This document shows positions 1 through 8,377 of a stretch of DNA of 64,000 bases, piece after piece (position 1 is the stretch's first letter; every line of letters starts with the position of its first letter). The stretch covers positions 55,461 through 119,460 of the forward strand of contig CAYQUX010000013.1 in the NCBI GenBank assembly GCA_964420995.1, in the 5' to 3' direction. The notes under the pieces were generated by a model. That model was not told where the DNA came from, did not search any database, and saw nothing but the letters and a program-made list of their open reading frames with translations. The position numbers were made by a program, and so were the translations under genes. This DNA comes from Leptolinea sp964420995. Its GTDB lineage: Bacteria; Chloroflexota; Anaerolineae; Anaerolineales; Anaerolineaceae.

Positions 1-449
1 TCGGCCGCAGATAACATTTCACGCAGTCCACCGCCGATCTCCTGCGCGCGGGCAGCGGCGATCACCTGCCAGCCTATGCCCATGGAATTGGACTTGCCGT
101 CCCAGATGGTGACCGGAATGGGTGATTCGGCGGCTGCCTGGCGCGCGGATTCGATGGTTCCACTCATGGCGCTGCTGATGGTCACCACCAACACCTGTTC
201 GGCGCCCATTTCCGCCGCTTTGCGGTAGGCATCCAGGAATAATCTCGGCGTGGGTTGTGATGTTGTCGGGCGGATGTTTTCTGCAACCAGGCGTTCGTAG
301 AACTCGACTGGTGTAATGTCCATACCGTCCGTGAATGTTTCACCCTTCATGACGATGGTCAAAGGGACTACCTGAATGTTGTATTGTTTGACCCATTCTG
401 CCGGAATATCACAGGTGCTGTCGGTAACCAGAGCTATTTTTTCTGCCAT
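1..449 (-). CDS. DegV family fatty-acid-binding protein, partial
   Basis: The N-terminal 149 codons of a DegV protein run off the left edge, so the C-terminal half is missing. The start ATG is at 449. The reading begins MAEKIALVTDSTCDIP, the classic DegV opening with the T-D-S-T segment that contacts the fatty-acid carboxylate, and continues with PTTSQPTP and a TISSAMSGT stretch, both typical of the family. Known members bind a single fatty acid and deliver it to the FakA kinase in the cytoplasm. No fakA-like gene is visible here. Family assignment is strong; the bound lipid and the partner are not shown. Confidence 0.9.
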   Translation of the reverse strand, partial: MAEKIALVTDSTCDIPAEWVKQYNIQVVPLTIVMKGETFTDGMDITPVEFYERLVAENIRPTTSQPTPRLFLDAYRKAAEMGAEQVLVVTISSAMSGTIESARQAAAESPIPVTIWDGKSNSMGIGWQVIAAARAQEIGGGLREMLSAA

Positions 450-553
450 TATATGCCTATCATTTTATAAGTCGATTGTTAGGATTGATTGTAAATCAGG
501 CTTGGATTTATCAACAGATTACTTTTGCGCCATTCTGCACTGATTTTGTGTGA

Positions 554-763
554 ATAAAGTCACAAACCCTGCGGGCTGGTTTTACAAGGCTCTCTTTTCT
601 ACCGCTGAAAGAACACCTGCCCGGCGTGAAACAGGTTGACGCGAGTGATCAAAAACAAAAGATGGTTGTTGTGGTTGATGATGCCGCCATTTCCATTCCC
701 CCGGATCAGCGCGGCGGCAGAAAAACCTGGATACCCGGCTGTATTGTTATGACAGTTGTTTGA
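554..763 (+). pseudogene. possible decayed heavy-metal-associated (HMA) domain
   Basis: The 324-bp gap between two leftward genes holds an open stretch on the plus strand ending at TGA 761-763. It has no ATG at a sensible place, but its middle (about 617-690) reads LPGVKQVDASDQKQKMVVVV followed by DDAAIS. That resembles the second half of an HMA/CopZ-type copper-binding domain. The CxxC metal-binding motif that should lie upstream is absent. I read it as a remnant of a metallochaperone or P-type ATPase N-terminus. It could be chance; confidence is low. Confidence 0.35.
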
Positions 764-773
764 CCTCCACCGA

Positions 774-1550
774 TTAACCGGCAGCAGATTGTCCTCTCTT
801 TTGCAGGGCATACAGGGTCAGTCCATTAATCACAAAGATCACCAGGGTCGCCAGTAAAAAGGTAAACCCGATACCCAGCCGGGTGAGCAGTGTCCCCACA
901 ATTAAATAAAAAAAGGCATACCCGGCGGACGCTGAGATATAACTGCGGAACAATTTTAACGCCGCGGCAGATCCGCCCTGCTGGTGCGTGAAGATGGACA
1001 TGATCAGACCAAACACCGGGAATGTGGCCAGCAGACTGCTTAGCTGCGGCCCGAGCCTGTCTGCCACCAGAGTGAGCCCGAAAACAAAGGCCGCTGCCAG
1101 AGCCATTCTCAGGGGCAGATCCCAGGCCGGGAGCACCGTCGTTTTCACCTCTCCCCCGGATTTTGGGAGAAGCGTGAAGGTTATCGCCACAATTGAGAGA
1201 ATAATAACGAAAGCTGAAAAGGTAGTGAGAGAGAACTGGTTTAACACGGCTACCGACGCGAAAAATGCGGTAATACCGGCAACCGCGCTGACCGGCCAAT
1301 TGAAGCGCAGGGCGCTGACCCCATAGACCAGGCAGAAAACGCACACAGAAGCCTGTCCGCCCAGGTTACCGGCTGCCGAAGAGGCGGCAAAGTCGGTTCC
1401 GTGCTGCAGCGCAAGCACCAGGCTGATGGGCATGGATGTCAAAGGGAATCCCAGAAACCAACCGCTGACAGATTCACCCCATTTCCGGCCAGCCAGTGAA
1501 ACCACGGCAATCAACAGGGGGGATAGGATCAGTTTTAACGTCAGAATCAT
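774..1550 (-). CDS. polytopic membrane protein with duplicated halves
   Basis: A 258-residue, very hydrophobic protein with about eight predicted membrane spans and short loops. The two halves look duplicated: a segment near residues 33-55 (FLGFPLTSMPISLVLALQHG) is echoed near residues 173-195 (LLATFPVFGLIMSIFTHQQG), each ending in a Q-H-G or Q-Q-G-G turn followed by small residues. The FP motif and the pattern recall GlpM-like small membrane proteins fused in tandem, but this is only a resemblance. The start ATG is at 1550, and it runs in the same direction as the flanking DegV and homoserine dehydrogenase genes. Substrate and role are unknown. Confidence 0.7.
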   Translation of the reverse strand: MILTLKLILSPLLIAVVSLAGRKWGESVSGWFLGFPLTSMPISLVLALQHGTDFAASSAAGNLGGQASVCVFCLVYGVSALRFNWPVSAVAGITAFFASVAVLNQFSLTTFSAFVIILSIVAITFTLLPKSGGEVKTTVLPAWDLPLRMALAAAFVFGLTLVADRLGPQLSSLLATFPVFGLIMSIFTHQQGGSAAALKLFRSYISASAGYAFFYLIVGTLLTRLGIGFTFLLATLVIFVINGLTLYALQKRGQSAAG

Positions 1551-1627
1551 AGAAATGCAGTATGCAAGAACGGATACGCGAAAATTTCTACCGAAATTAT
1601 GCCGGTTTTTCTCCGGTGGATAAACAT

Positions 1628-2665
1628 TTAATCACCCGAATAACGGTGCAGCGCCAGCAGGTCTTCCACCAACGCGAAACCGGTGGCAAGCCGCCCGGCT
1701 CCCGGTCCAATCAGGGTCACATCACCCAGAAGCCTGGTGGTATATGTTATGGCGTTTGTCGCGCCACTTACCTGTGCCAGAGGGTGCGTGTCGGGCAGTC
1801 GCTGCGGTTTGACACTGGCTTTGATCCCCTCAGGTGTTTTTTCCACCTTGCCGATCAGTTTCCAGCGTTCACCGCTGGCTTTTGCCATCTTGATATCTTC
1901 CACGGTCAACCGGGTGATACCCTCACGTTCCACATCCGTCATGCTGATACCGGCGCGCATCAGAAGATTGGCGAGAATGACCACTTTACCGGCGGCGTCA
2001 AACCCTTCCACGTCCCCGGTCGGGTCGGCTTCCGCGTACCCTTTTGCCTGGGCTTCGGCCAGCGCGTCTGCATAGGCGGCCCCGGCATCCATCTGTGAAA
2101 GAATGTAATTGGTGGTGCCGTTTACGATCCCCTGAATGCAACAAACATCGGCAGCACTGAGCAATTCCATGCCCATACGCAAAGACGGCGTACCACTCAT
2201 CACCGCGCCTTCCACCCCTATGGTCAGACCTTTCTTTTCCGCCAGTTTACGCAGCTCGCCATATGCTAGCGCGACTGGACCCTTGTTGGTGGTAATGACA
2301 TGCTTCCCGGATTGCAGGGCGGTTTTCAGGTGGCTGATGGCCGGCTCGCCGGTTTGCAGATCGGTGAAACTGATCTCGATGATCACATCCGCGTTGGATT
2401 CAGATATGGTTTTAAGGGCATCCCAGCCTTTATGGGGGGCGTTAACCACTTCCAGTGTTCCGCTCTTTTCCACAGCGTTAAGCAGATCAATGGGATTCAG
2501 CCCTTCGGGATCGTAAAGGCTGCCCTTTTGCATATCGCTGACCGCGGTGATCATATAGCGGGCGCCGAATTCTTTTTCGTATTTCGACCCATAATCCCGA
2601 AGTATCTGGGCAAATCCCTGTCCCACATTACCAAACCCGATCAGAGCAAGACGGTATGTTTTCAT
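1628..2665 (-). CDS. hom: homoserine dehydrogenase
   Basis: Catalyses NAD(P)H-dependent reduction of aspartate semialdehyde to homoserine, the branch point to threonine and methionine, in the cytoplasm. The 345-residue protein begins with a Rossmann motif (GFGNVGQG, residues 9-16), carries TTNKGPVA around residue 125, the NGTTNYIL substrate segment around 182, and DVEGFDAAGK around 217-227 with the catalytic lysine. It ends soon after the catalytic domain, so the C-terminal ACT domain of longer enzymes is absent; feedback inhibition through that domain is therefore unlikely. A Shine-Dalgarno AAGGA precedes ATG 2665. No other threonine-pathway gene is adjacent. Confidence 0.93.
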   Translation of the reverse strand: MKTYRLALIGFGNVGQGFAQILRDYGSKYEKEFGARYMITAVSDMQKGSLYDPEGLNPIDLLNAVEKSGTLEVVNAPHKGWDALKTISESNADVIIEISFTDLQTGEPAISHLKTALQSGKHVITTNKGPVALAYGELRKLAEKKGLTIGVEGAVMSGTPSLRMGMELLSAADVCCIQGIVNGTTNYILSQMDAGAAYADALAEAQAKGYAEADPTGDVEGFDAAGKVVILANLLMRAGISMTDVEREGITRLTVEDIKMAKASGERWKLIGKVEKTPEGIKASVKPQRLPDTHPLAQVSGATNAITYTTRLLGDVTLIGPGAGRLATGFALVEDLLALHRYSGD

Positions 2666-2746
2666 GGCAGTTTTCCTTATGGCTGGAATATACCCCCATT
2701 ATAAATGTGGAAAGCGGCAAATCGATATGGCAGTAGGGAAAGACGA

Positions 2747-2781
2747 AAACGAGGTTGTTCGCGAAAGGAACAACCTCGTTT
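2747..2781 (-). terminator. rho-independent terminator of the 2798-3361 gene
   Basis: A perfect 14-bp stem (AAACGAGGTTGTTC and its complement) with a 7-nt loop lies 17 bp past the stop codon. On the minus strand it is followed by a T-rich run. Confidence 0.85.
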
Positions 2782-2797
2782 CAAGGGGAGAAATGCG

Positions 2798-3361
2798 TTA
2801 TGAGTTTTCGTCAATACAGGGGCAATCTTGACCATCAAAACCGCCGCGGCCGCCCAACATCCATCCGCCGCGCTGTTTCATCCAATCTGCCTGTTCCTGG
2901 GTGACCTTTCCATCTTTCACGGCTTGGTCAAGCGCGCTGGTATGTGCCTCAGTCAGCAGGGTGGTGTACTTTTCACCGGTAAATCCTTTTGATTCGGCGA
3001 TCTGGGTAAAGGATTCGCCCTTATCCAGACGGGATTGCAGATCTGTCGCGGACATACCGAGTTTTTCGGCCAGAGCAGCGGTCATTTCGTCGTGCATAAA
3101 CCCATAACGATTATCGTCATCGCGGTAACCCATCATCCCGCGTCCGCCCATCATCCCGCTCCGGGGGTTGTTACCGGCATAATGGTTATCCATCATTCCG
3201 CCACGGCTGCCATAGCCATCCCCGTCCCATCTTCCCATCATACCAAACGGGGAAAACCCCATTACATTGTCTGAAGCCCGTCCCCAGAAGAAACCAATAG
3301 TGCCGGCGGCTGCGAACAGGATCAAAGCGACAACAACGCCGATAATGATATTCTTACTCAT
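2798..3361 (-). CDS. membrane-anchored Gly/Met-rich small protein, DUF2680-like
   Basis: This 187-residue protein has an N-terminal membrane segment (residues 5-27), then a Met/Gly/Arg-rich low-complexity stretch (about 35-85) with repeated GMMG-type motifs. A helical domain follows (about 90-165), with motifs LAEKLGMSATDLQSRLDKG, FTQIAES and KVTQEQADWMKQR. This domain resembles the short repeats of DUF2680-type exported proteins. The methionine- and glycine-rich linker might bind copper or silver, but that is speculation. It is monocistronic with its own terminator. Confidence 0.6.
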   Translation of the reverse strand: MSKNIIIGVVVALILFAAAGTIGFFWGRASDNVMGFSPFGMMGRWDGDGYGSRGGMMDNHYAGNNPRSGMMGGRGMMGYRDDDNRYGFMHDEMTAALAEKLGMSATDLQSRLDKGESFTQIAESKGFTGEKYTTLLTEAHTSALDQAVKDGKVTQEQADWMKQRGGWMLGGRGGFDGQDCPCIDENS

Positions 3362-3566
3362 TTTTTCTCTCTTTCATTTCGATTAAGGTATATATGATCT
3401 TCTAACGATGATATTAACTTTCACCTGTGAAGAAATTATGAAGATTTATTCTGTGTTTGTAAAAAAGTTTTAAGAATACCGGTGGAGAAAATGTATGCTA
3501 CTGGTATTCCAATTTAGATAAACGTGGCTATAATTTAGAAAACATTGGTTTTCATCAGGTTGAGGA

Positions 3567-3899
3567 ATGGAGATCAATCGAATTACCGGGGGAATTGAAT
3601 ACAGACCGGAAATAATGACGCTGGTGTTACCCGGTGATAGAGACTACCGGGTACGGTCTGCAAAAGTCAGCGCCAGTATAGCCGCGCCAGCCGTCAGCCA
3701 GATTGTGACCACTTCCTCTTACCCGCGGGTGGAGATGTTCAATCAGGGGACCATGGCGCAGGCCAACCAGAATGCGTTGGCCTTCCTGCGCAAGCTGGGC
3801 GATATGGAAGAGCAGGGAATCACACTCAATTACCCGGGCATGGACGTGGTGGACGAATACGCCGGGGGGCACTACGGGATCATCGACCTCTGGGCGTAG
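3567..3899 (+). CDS. hypothetical 110-residue protein
   Basis: The product has no signal peptide or membrane span. It reads like a compact soluble protein with a conserved-looking C-terminus (NYPGMDVVDEYAGGHYGIID) and an A/N/Q-rich helix (residues 62-80). I do not recognise the family. A TATAAT -10-like hexamer lies at 3529-3534, 33 bp upstream of the ATG. The gene converges on the surface phosphatase operon and ends 13 bp from it. That it is a real gene is inferred from codon pattern and the promoter-like site. Confidence 0.55.
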   Translation: MEINRITGGIEYRPEIMTLVLPGDRDYRVRSAKVSASIAAPAVSQIVTTSSYPRVEMFNQGTMAQANQNALAFLRKLGDMEEQGITLNYPGMDVVDEYAGGHYGIIDLWA

Positions 3900-3912
3900 G
3901 CAACATCTCGTA

Positions 3913-5355
3913 TCACTGACCAGTAATGGAATATGTGGCGGCTACTTGCGGAACGCAGGTTGAACCTTTCTTATCTTTCCCTGAGCAGAGTTGAATGTAT
4001 TCAACAGTTGCGCTTTCAGGGGTAACTTTTACCCGTAAATATCCCGGACTGGCCAGCACCTGTCCATCTTGATACCCGTATTCAGCTGCCATTGAAAAAT
4101 TACCATCACGAACACTTGGCTGGGGAACTTCCTGATATATGATGCCATCCAGGTACTGCTTTACGTAGACATGGTCATGCCCGTGGAACACGGCATTTAC
4201 ATGGTTTTCAACCAGAAGCTGGTGAATGGGTTTGCCCCATCCCGCTCGTTGACCGTCAAAGCCATAGGAACCATCCATGTTGCTGCCCCCCCATTCATAA
4301 TATTGGACATACTCAATTCCGCCGCGCGCATCTTTACTGCCGCCCACCAGGTGATGGATGAAAACAAATTTATATTTTGCCTGGCTGGTTTGCAGGGTTG
4401 ATGCCAGCCAGTCATACTGTTCCCTGCCCAGTGTCCAATTCCAGTTGGAATTCAGGTCTTCAGCTTTTGGTTTAGCCGTTGTGTACCAGAACGGATCAAG
4501 CACTATGAATTGCGCATCTCCCCACGTCCAGGCGTAATATCCATCCCTTACAGATCCAAGGTTTGGATCCACTGATGTGCCACCACTAAAAAACTTGTCA
4601 GGTGCCGGGCACGGGTAATACTGCTGGCGAAGTGTGGTGGACCAGATAGGCAATTGTCTGTCTTTGCCGGAAAGCAGCCAGCCCAACTCACCTTCATGAT
4701 TGCCGTTTACAAGAAAAAGAGGCGCATCGGCAGCCAGTAGACCAAAATAGGGACGCATTTCCCGGAATGTGGCCGCCGATTCATCGAGTGTATATGGTTT
4801 GGTTTTTTCCGTCATGAAGGTGTCGCCAAGATTAATATGGAAATCTGGTTTATCCATCAATGCACTGGTTAACACGCTTGCATACGTTTCACCGTCAAAC
4901 TTAGGATCCCGATTGTGGGGATCAGCATCGATTGTGAAGGTAAATAGGCTGCCAGCAGCCCGCTGTGTGTGAAACGTGTGCTCTGCAGATTGTTGTCCGT
5001 TGATGGTGGAAAGGTAGTAGTACTGAGTATTTGGTGACAACCCGGTAATATCGATGCTTTGCGGGGTATTGCCTTTCAATGCAATATCAGATGTTTTTAT
5101 ATTGTATTTGCCCGCAGTAGTTCCATATTGGATATTCACCGTTACATCTTTTTCAGAAAACAGACTCATAGTGATTGAATTGTCTGTCGGCCGCCCGAGT
5201 ATGATATTGAATTCCGCTGACAGGTTGGAAAACCCGGCGCCTGCCAGCTTGCCGGTATGGAAACCGGCAGGCGAGTAAGCGAAAACAGGTGAACTAATCC
5301 CTAAAATATTGGTGAAAACAATCAGAAAAGACAATAAGACGGTGTAAATTTTCAT
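3913..5355 (-). CDS. secreted purple-acid-phosphatase-like metallophosphoesterase
   Basis: This 480-residue exported enzyme is last in the four-gene operon. A signal peptide (residues 1-26) is followed by an N-terminal fibronectin-like domain typical of purple acid phosphatases (about 45-132) with the GRPTDNSI motif, then a calcineurin-like phosphoesterase domain. The metal ligands are readable: DADPH (D145, H147), GD at 177-178, GNHE at 218-221, HH at 334-335 and GHDH at 392-395. It should hydrolyse phosphomonoesters or diesters outside the membrane; the substrate is unknown. The frame stays open upstream to 5607, but that part overlaps the preceding gene and lacks a signal peptide, so ATG 5355 is preferred. 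It is a paralogue of the gene directly upstream. Confidence 0.88.
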   Translation of the reverse strand: MKIYTVLLSFLIVFTNILGISSPVFAYSPAGFHTGKLAGAGFSNLSAEFNIILGRPTDNSITMSLFSEKDVTVNIQYGTTAGKYNIKTSDIALKGNTPQSIDITGLSPNTQYYYLSTINGQQSAEHTFHTQRAAGSLFTFTIDADPHNRDPKFDGETYASVLTSALMDKPDFHINLGDTFMTEKTKPYTLDESAATFREMRPYFGLLAADAPLFLVNGNHEGELGWLLSGKDRQLPIWSTTLRQQYYPCPAPDKFFSGGTSVDPNLGSVRDGYYAWTWGDAQFIVLDPFWYTTAKPKAEDLNSNWNWTLGREQYDWLASTLQTSQAKYKFVFIHHLVGGSKDARGGIEYVQYYEWGGSNMDGSYGFDGQRAGWGKPIHQLLVENHVNAVFHGHDHVYVKQYLDGIIYQEVPQPSVRDGNFSMAAEYGYQDGQVLASPGYLRVKVTPESATVEYIQLCSGKDKKGSTCVPQVAATYSITGQ

Positions 5356-5374
5356 GGCATTTTGACCTAAAGAT

Positions 5375-6802
5375 TCATTGAATTGTGTACGAGAAAGCCA
5401 GCTCATCAGGTTTATCGAGATATGACCGGATGTAATCGACCTTAACTCCCGCCGATGACACCGTGACTCGCACGTGCCCGCTGTTGGGGAGGATATCCCC
5501 GCTTTTGTAGGCGTTCGCATTTTCAAGCGAATAGTTAGGATTGGCCGGTTCCGGCAGGGTCTGGTAGGTGACCCCGTCCAGTTGCTGGTGGGCAAAGACA
5601 TGGTCATGGCCCTGGAAGAAGATAGTCACATGATTGTCCACCAGCAATTGATGGATGGTTTTTGCCCAACCCGGCCGGTGGCTGGCTAAATTGGCGGCAT
5701 CACCCCATTCAAATGTTTTTGCCATTTCAATGCCGCCGCGTCCGGTTCCCAAAATGTGGTGTGTAAACACGAATTTATATTTTGCCTGACTTCCTTCAAG
5801 GGTTTTCTTAAACCAGTTGTATTGTTCATCCCCAAGGGTTACATCCCAGAGATCGCGACCCTTCTTATCCTGACGATTGGCCCCAAATTGATTATCTACA
5901 GTTACAGATGAATGCCAGTACGGATCAATGACCACAAATAAGGCATCACCCCATGTGAAGGCATAATAGTCTCTGAGCTGACCGATGAAGGGGATATTCT
6001 GCGTATCACCTGTGTAGAAATCATCCGGCGCAGGTTGGGGATAATACGCATTACGGGCTGTTTGCGCCCAGACTGCCACATTGTCTGCCGTTCCATTCAG
6101 GTTAGCCATCGAAGCCTGTTCATGATTGCCGTTAACCAGGAAAACAGGAACACCGACCAGACCAAGCCACTGCCGCTGATATATATATCGCTCTCGGACA
6201 GATTCCTGATTTACTGTTTTCAACGTATCCACGCTGAAATCATCGCCGCTTGTCAGGAAAAAATCGGGTTGATCACTCGCAGCGCTGAGCAGGGTTTTCG
6301 TGTAAAGAGAAGCATCAAACTGATTTTTTACCCGCTCCGGATGGGAATCACCCATAAGATCGAACACAAAGGTTTTCCCTGGAGAGCGCTGTGTCATGAA
6401 GGTTCGTTCTGTGCCCTGTTTGTTTGCATAGTTGATTCGATAATAATACCGGGTGTCGGGTTTCAATCCACTAATGGTTGTTTCCAGAGGTTGACCGGCG
6501 GCGCCTTCCTGAACGGGAGTTTTCGCAGAATAACTTCCAGACGATATTCCGTATTCATAGAAGACCGACATATTTATTGCCGGGACGACGTTGATGCAGA
6601 TCGAATTATCAGTGGGTCGACCGGTAATCTCGGTGGCGATAAAATCCGGATCAGCCGAACCTGGAATGGCGGTGGGTTTCTTGCCGGAAACCCAGTCTAT
6701 CTCTTCATGTGAGTATTCTGCCGCCATGGCAGAAACAGGTTTATCGGAAAACCCGTAAAGAAGAACCATAACCAGTGAGATGAGAAGGATTGTGCGTTTC
6801 AT
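5375..6802 (-). CDS. secreted purple-acid-phosphatase-like metallophosphoesterase (paralogue)
   Basis: This 475-residue paralogue of the adjacent downstream enzyme has the same layout. Signal peptide 1-27; fibronectin-like N-terminal domain with GRPTDNSI at 61-68; then the phosphoesterase core with GDSH at 151-154, SGDD at 185-188, GNHE at 225-228, a THH motif and GHDH near residue 390. Metal-binding residues are complete, so it should be active. Only 19 bp separate it from the downstream copy and 37 bp from the upstream lipoprotein, consistent with one transcript. Two diverged copies side by side suggest different substrates or a heteromeric unit. Confidence 0.88.
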   Translation of the reverse strand: MKRTILLISLVMVLLYGFSDKPVSAMAAEYSHEEIDWVSGKKPTAIPGSADPDFIATEITGRPTDNSICINVVPAINMSVFYEYGISSGSYSAKTPVQEGAAGQPLETTISGLKPDTRYYYRINYANKQGTERTFMTQRSPGKTFVFDLMGDSHPERVKNQFDASLYTKTLLSAASDQPDFFLTSGDDFSVDTLKTVNQESVRERYIYQRQWLGLVGVPVFLVNGNHEQASMANLNGTADNVAVWAQTARNAYYPQPAPDDFYTGDTQNIPFIGQLRDYYAFTWGDALFVVIDPYWHSSVTVDNQFGANRQDKKGRDLWDVTLGDEQYNWFKKTLEGSQAKYKFVFTHHILGTGRGGIEMAKTFEWGDAANLASHRPGWAKTIHQLLVDNHVTIFFQGHDHVFAHQQLDGVTYQTLPEPANPNYSLENANAYKSGDILPNSGHVRVTVSSAGVKVDYIRSYLDKPDELAFSYTIQ

Positions 6803-6839
6803 TTTCTACTTCCAGAATTTCACTATTGAAATATTTAGA

Positions 6840-8360
6840 CTATTTGAATAAGAAGTCGGTATTGGAAGCTTGAGGTAGAGGAATTGCCTGCGAATAAAGA
6901 AAGGCTCCCCTGGGGTACATCAAGTCCCCGAGTGTTTGCTTCCGCATGTCAAGAAGCTGGTTTTTTTGATCACTGGTAAGGCTTTGATTTACTTTTACAA
7001 AGTTCACAGCCAGGTTATAGATGATCTCTCCATCCAATTGACCATACGTTTTCATCATGCTCAGCACCAGGGTCTTATCAGCCGTACCGCCGCTCAGGAA
7101 CTTGCGCAATTCCGTTGAAATCTGGCGGCGAATATCAACAATACCCTGAAGCGAAGGTTTCTGTACGGCAACCAGCTCGTTTATCACCTGCGCCTGTTCC
7201 GTATTCAATGTTTTTATGAACGTCTCCCCCATATCACCGGTAAGGTTGGTCGGGATGGCATACGTGGGATCGCTCATGGCATGGATATCTTTCAGATAGA
7301 AAGATCCGAAGTATGTTCCGTGACGTTCGGGGCAGAAGTACACATCAGCGTCCACAGAACCGGCATACCAGCTGAACATATCAGCCGCATAGGTCATCAC
7401 CGCCACTTTTACATCTCTATCAATACCCTTGATATCGGAAGGTTCCACCACTTTTGGCCAATCCGACATACCTTTGCCGACCATGGCGCTCAGGCTTGTT
7501 TTCTGGGCGGGTGTTAAAGAATTTAACAATTTTCCCATCAGTTGGGCGCGGGCATAACTGATTTCGCCATCCAGACTGTAAAGTTCGGCGGAATAATTTT
7601 TAACAGCGTCTTCACTCAATCCGGTGGTGCCTGAGGGAAGTTCCCCGTTGATCAACCGGCGGAATGCCTCCATGAGCACAAAGCGCTTATACCCGTAATC
7701 ATTGATGGAAGCAACCTGATTTTTTGCCAGTGCGACCAACTCAGCCCGTTGATCTGCATTCAAGATATTCAGCATATTCATGGCGGCACTGGTTAAAAAG
7801 TCACCGGCATGCCCCATCTGGCTCGGGTCGTTATCCCGCAAATACTGGAATCCCCAGAAGTCAGCCACTTTCCCGGGAGGGAAGAAAGAATCAGAACCAA
7901 GATCGCCGGTTAAAAAAGCCAGAGCATCGTAAGCGATGGTCATTCCCTGGGCTTTATCAGAAATTGCCTGTTCGATATTATAGGCTGAACCTCCGGCATG
8001 AGATTTCCCCCCATTTTCAGGATTTTCGTTCTTGCCCTGCTTGTTTCCTTCAGATAGCCCTTTCTCTGGTGAACAGGCAAGTTGGTTCTGCACCATTTCG
8101 CAGACGCCGGTTTCCAAACCCTTTTTCGCCGTGAATTCACAGGTGTCCTGAGCAGCTTTCCCGTTACAGGCGGTTATGGCTTCGGGCGGAGGCGTTTGCC
8201 CCTGGGACAGTCCATTAGGAATACCCTGTTGACTGACCAAAAGGGCATTTTTACTGGCGCCAGAACTCTTTCCCTGGGTATGTGCGGTACTAACTGTTGG
8301 CGAACACGCAGACAGAAGGATCGTCAACAACATGAAAAGCGATACGAAAGTCCGTTTCAT
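6840..8360 (-). CDS. lipoprotein with four-Cys motif and LTxxQ-like segments
   Basis: This 506-residue lipoprotein has lipobox LLSAC (acylated Cys 19). Residues about 60-98 hold a four-cysteine module of the form ACxGKxxxDxCxFxxxxGxxxGxC...LACSP, which I associate with exported YHYH or Spy-type proteins. The rest is helical and contains several LTxxQ-like sequences (LNADQRAEL, LTPAQKTSL, LTSDQKNQL), as in the Spy/CpxP family of envelope-stress chaperones, but repeated along one chain. No catalytic motif is visible. It lies 17 bp downstream of the SMP-30/PEBP gene and 37 bp upstream of the first phosphatase. A chaperone or scaffold role for its operon partners is inference. Confidence 0.65.
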   Translation of the reverse strand: MKRTFVSLFMLLTILLSACSPTVSTAHTQGKSSGASKNALLVSQQGIPNGLSQGQTPPPEAITACNGKAAQDTCEFTAKKGLETGVCEMVQNQLACSPEKGLSEGNKQGKNENPENGGKSHAGGSAYNIEQAISDKAQGMTIAYDALAFLTGDLGSDSFFPPGKVADFWGFQYLRDNDPSQMGHAGDFLTSAAMNMLNILNADQRAELVALAKNQVASINDYGYKRFVLMEAFRRLINGELPSGTTGLSEDAVKNYSAELYSLDGEISYARAQLMGKLLNSLTPAQKTSLSAMVGKGMSDWPKVVEPSDIKGIDRDVKVAVMTYAADMFSWYAGSVDADVYFCPERHGTYFGSFYLKDIHAMSDPTYAIPTNLTGDMGETFIKTLNTEQAQVINELVAVQKPSLQGIVDIRRQISTELRKFLSGGTADKTLVLSMMKTYGQLDGEIIYNLAVNFVKVNQSLTSDQKNQLLDMRKQTLGDLMYPRGAFLYSQAIPLPQASNTDFLFK

Positions 8361-8377
8361 TTTTTCTCCAATTCTTA

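Noticed and set aside
599..811. A 70-codon minus-strand frame in the first intergenic gap
   Set aside because: It has no ribosome-binding site, an odd composition rich in Asn and Arg, and runs through the HMA-like frame on the other strand.
5356..5607. N-terminal extension of the phosphoesterase at 3913
   Set aside because: It overlaps the upstream paralogue and lacks a signal peptide; the signal begins at ATG 5355.
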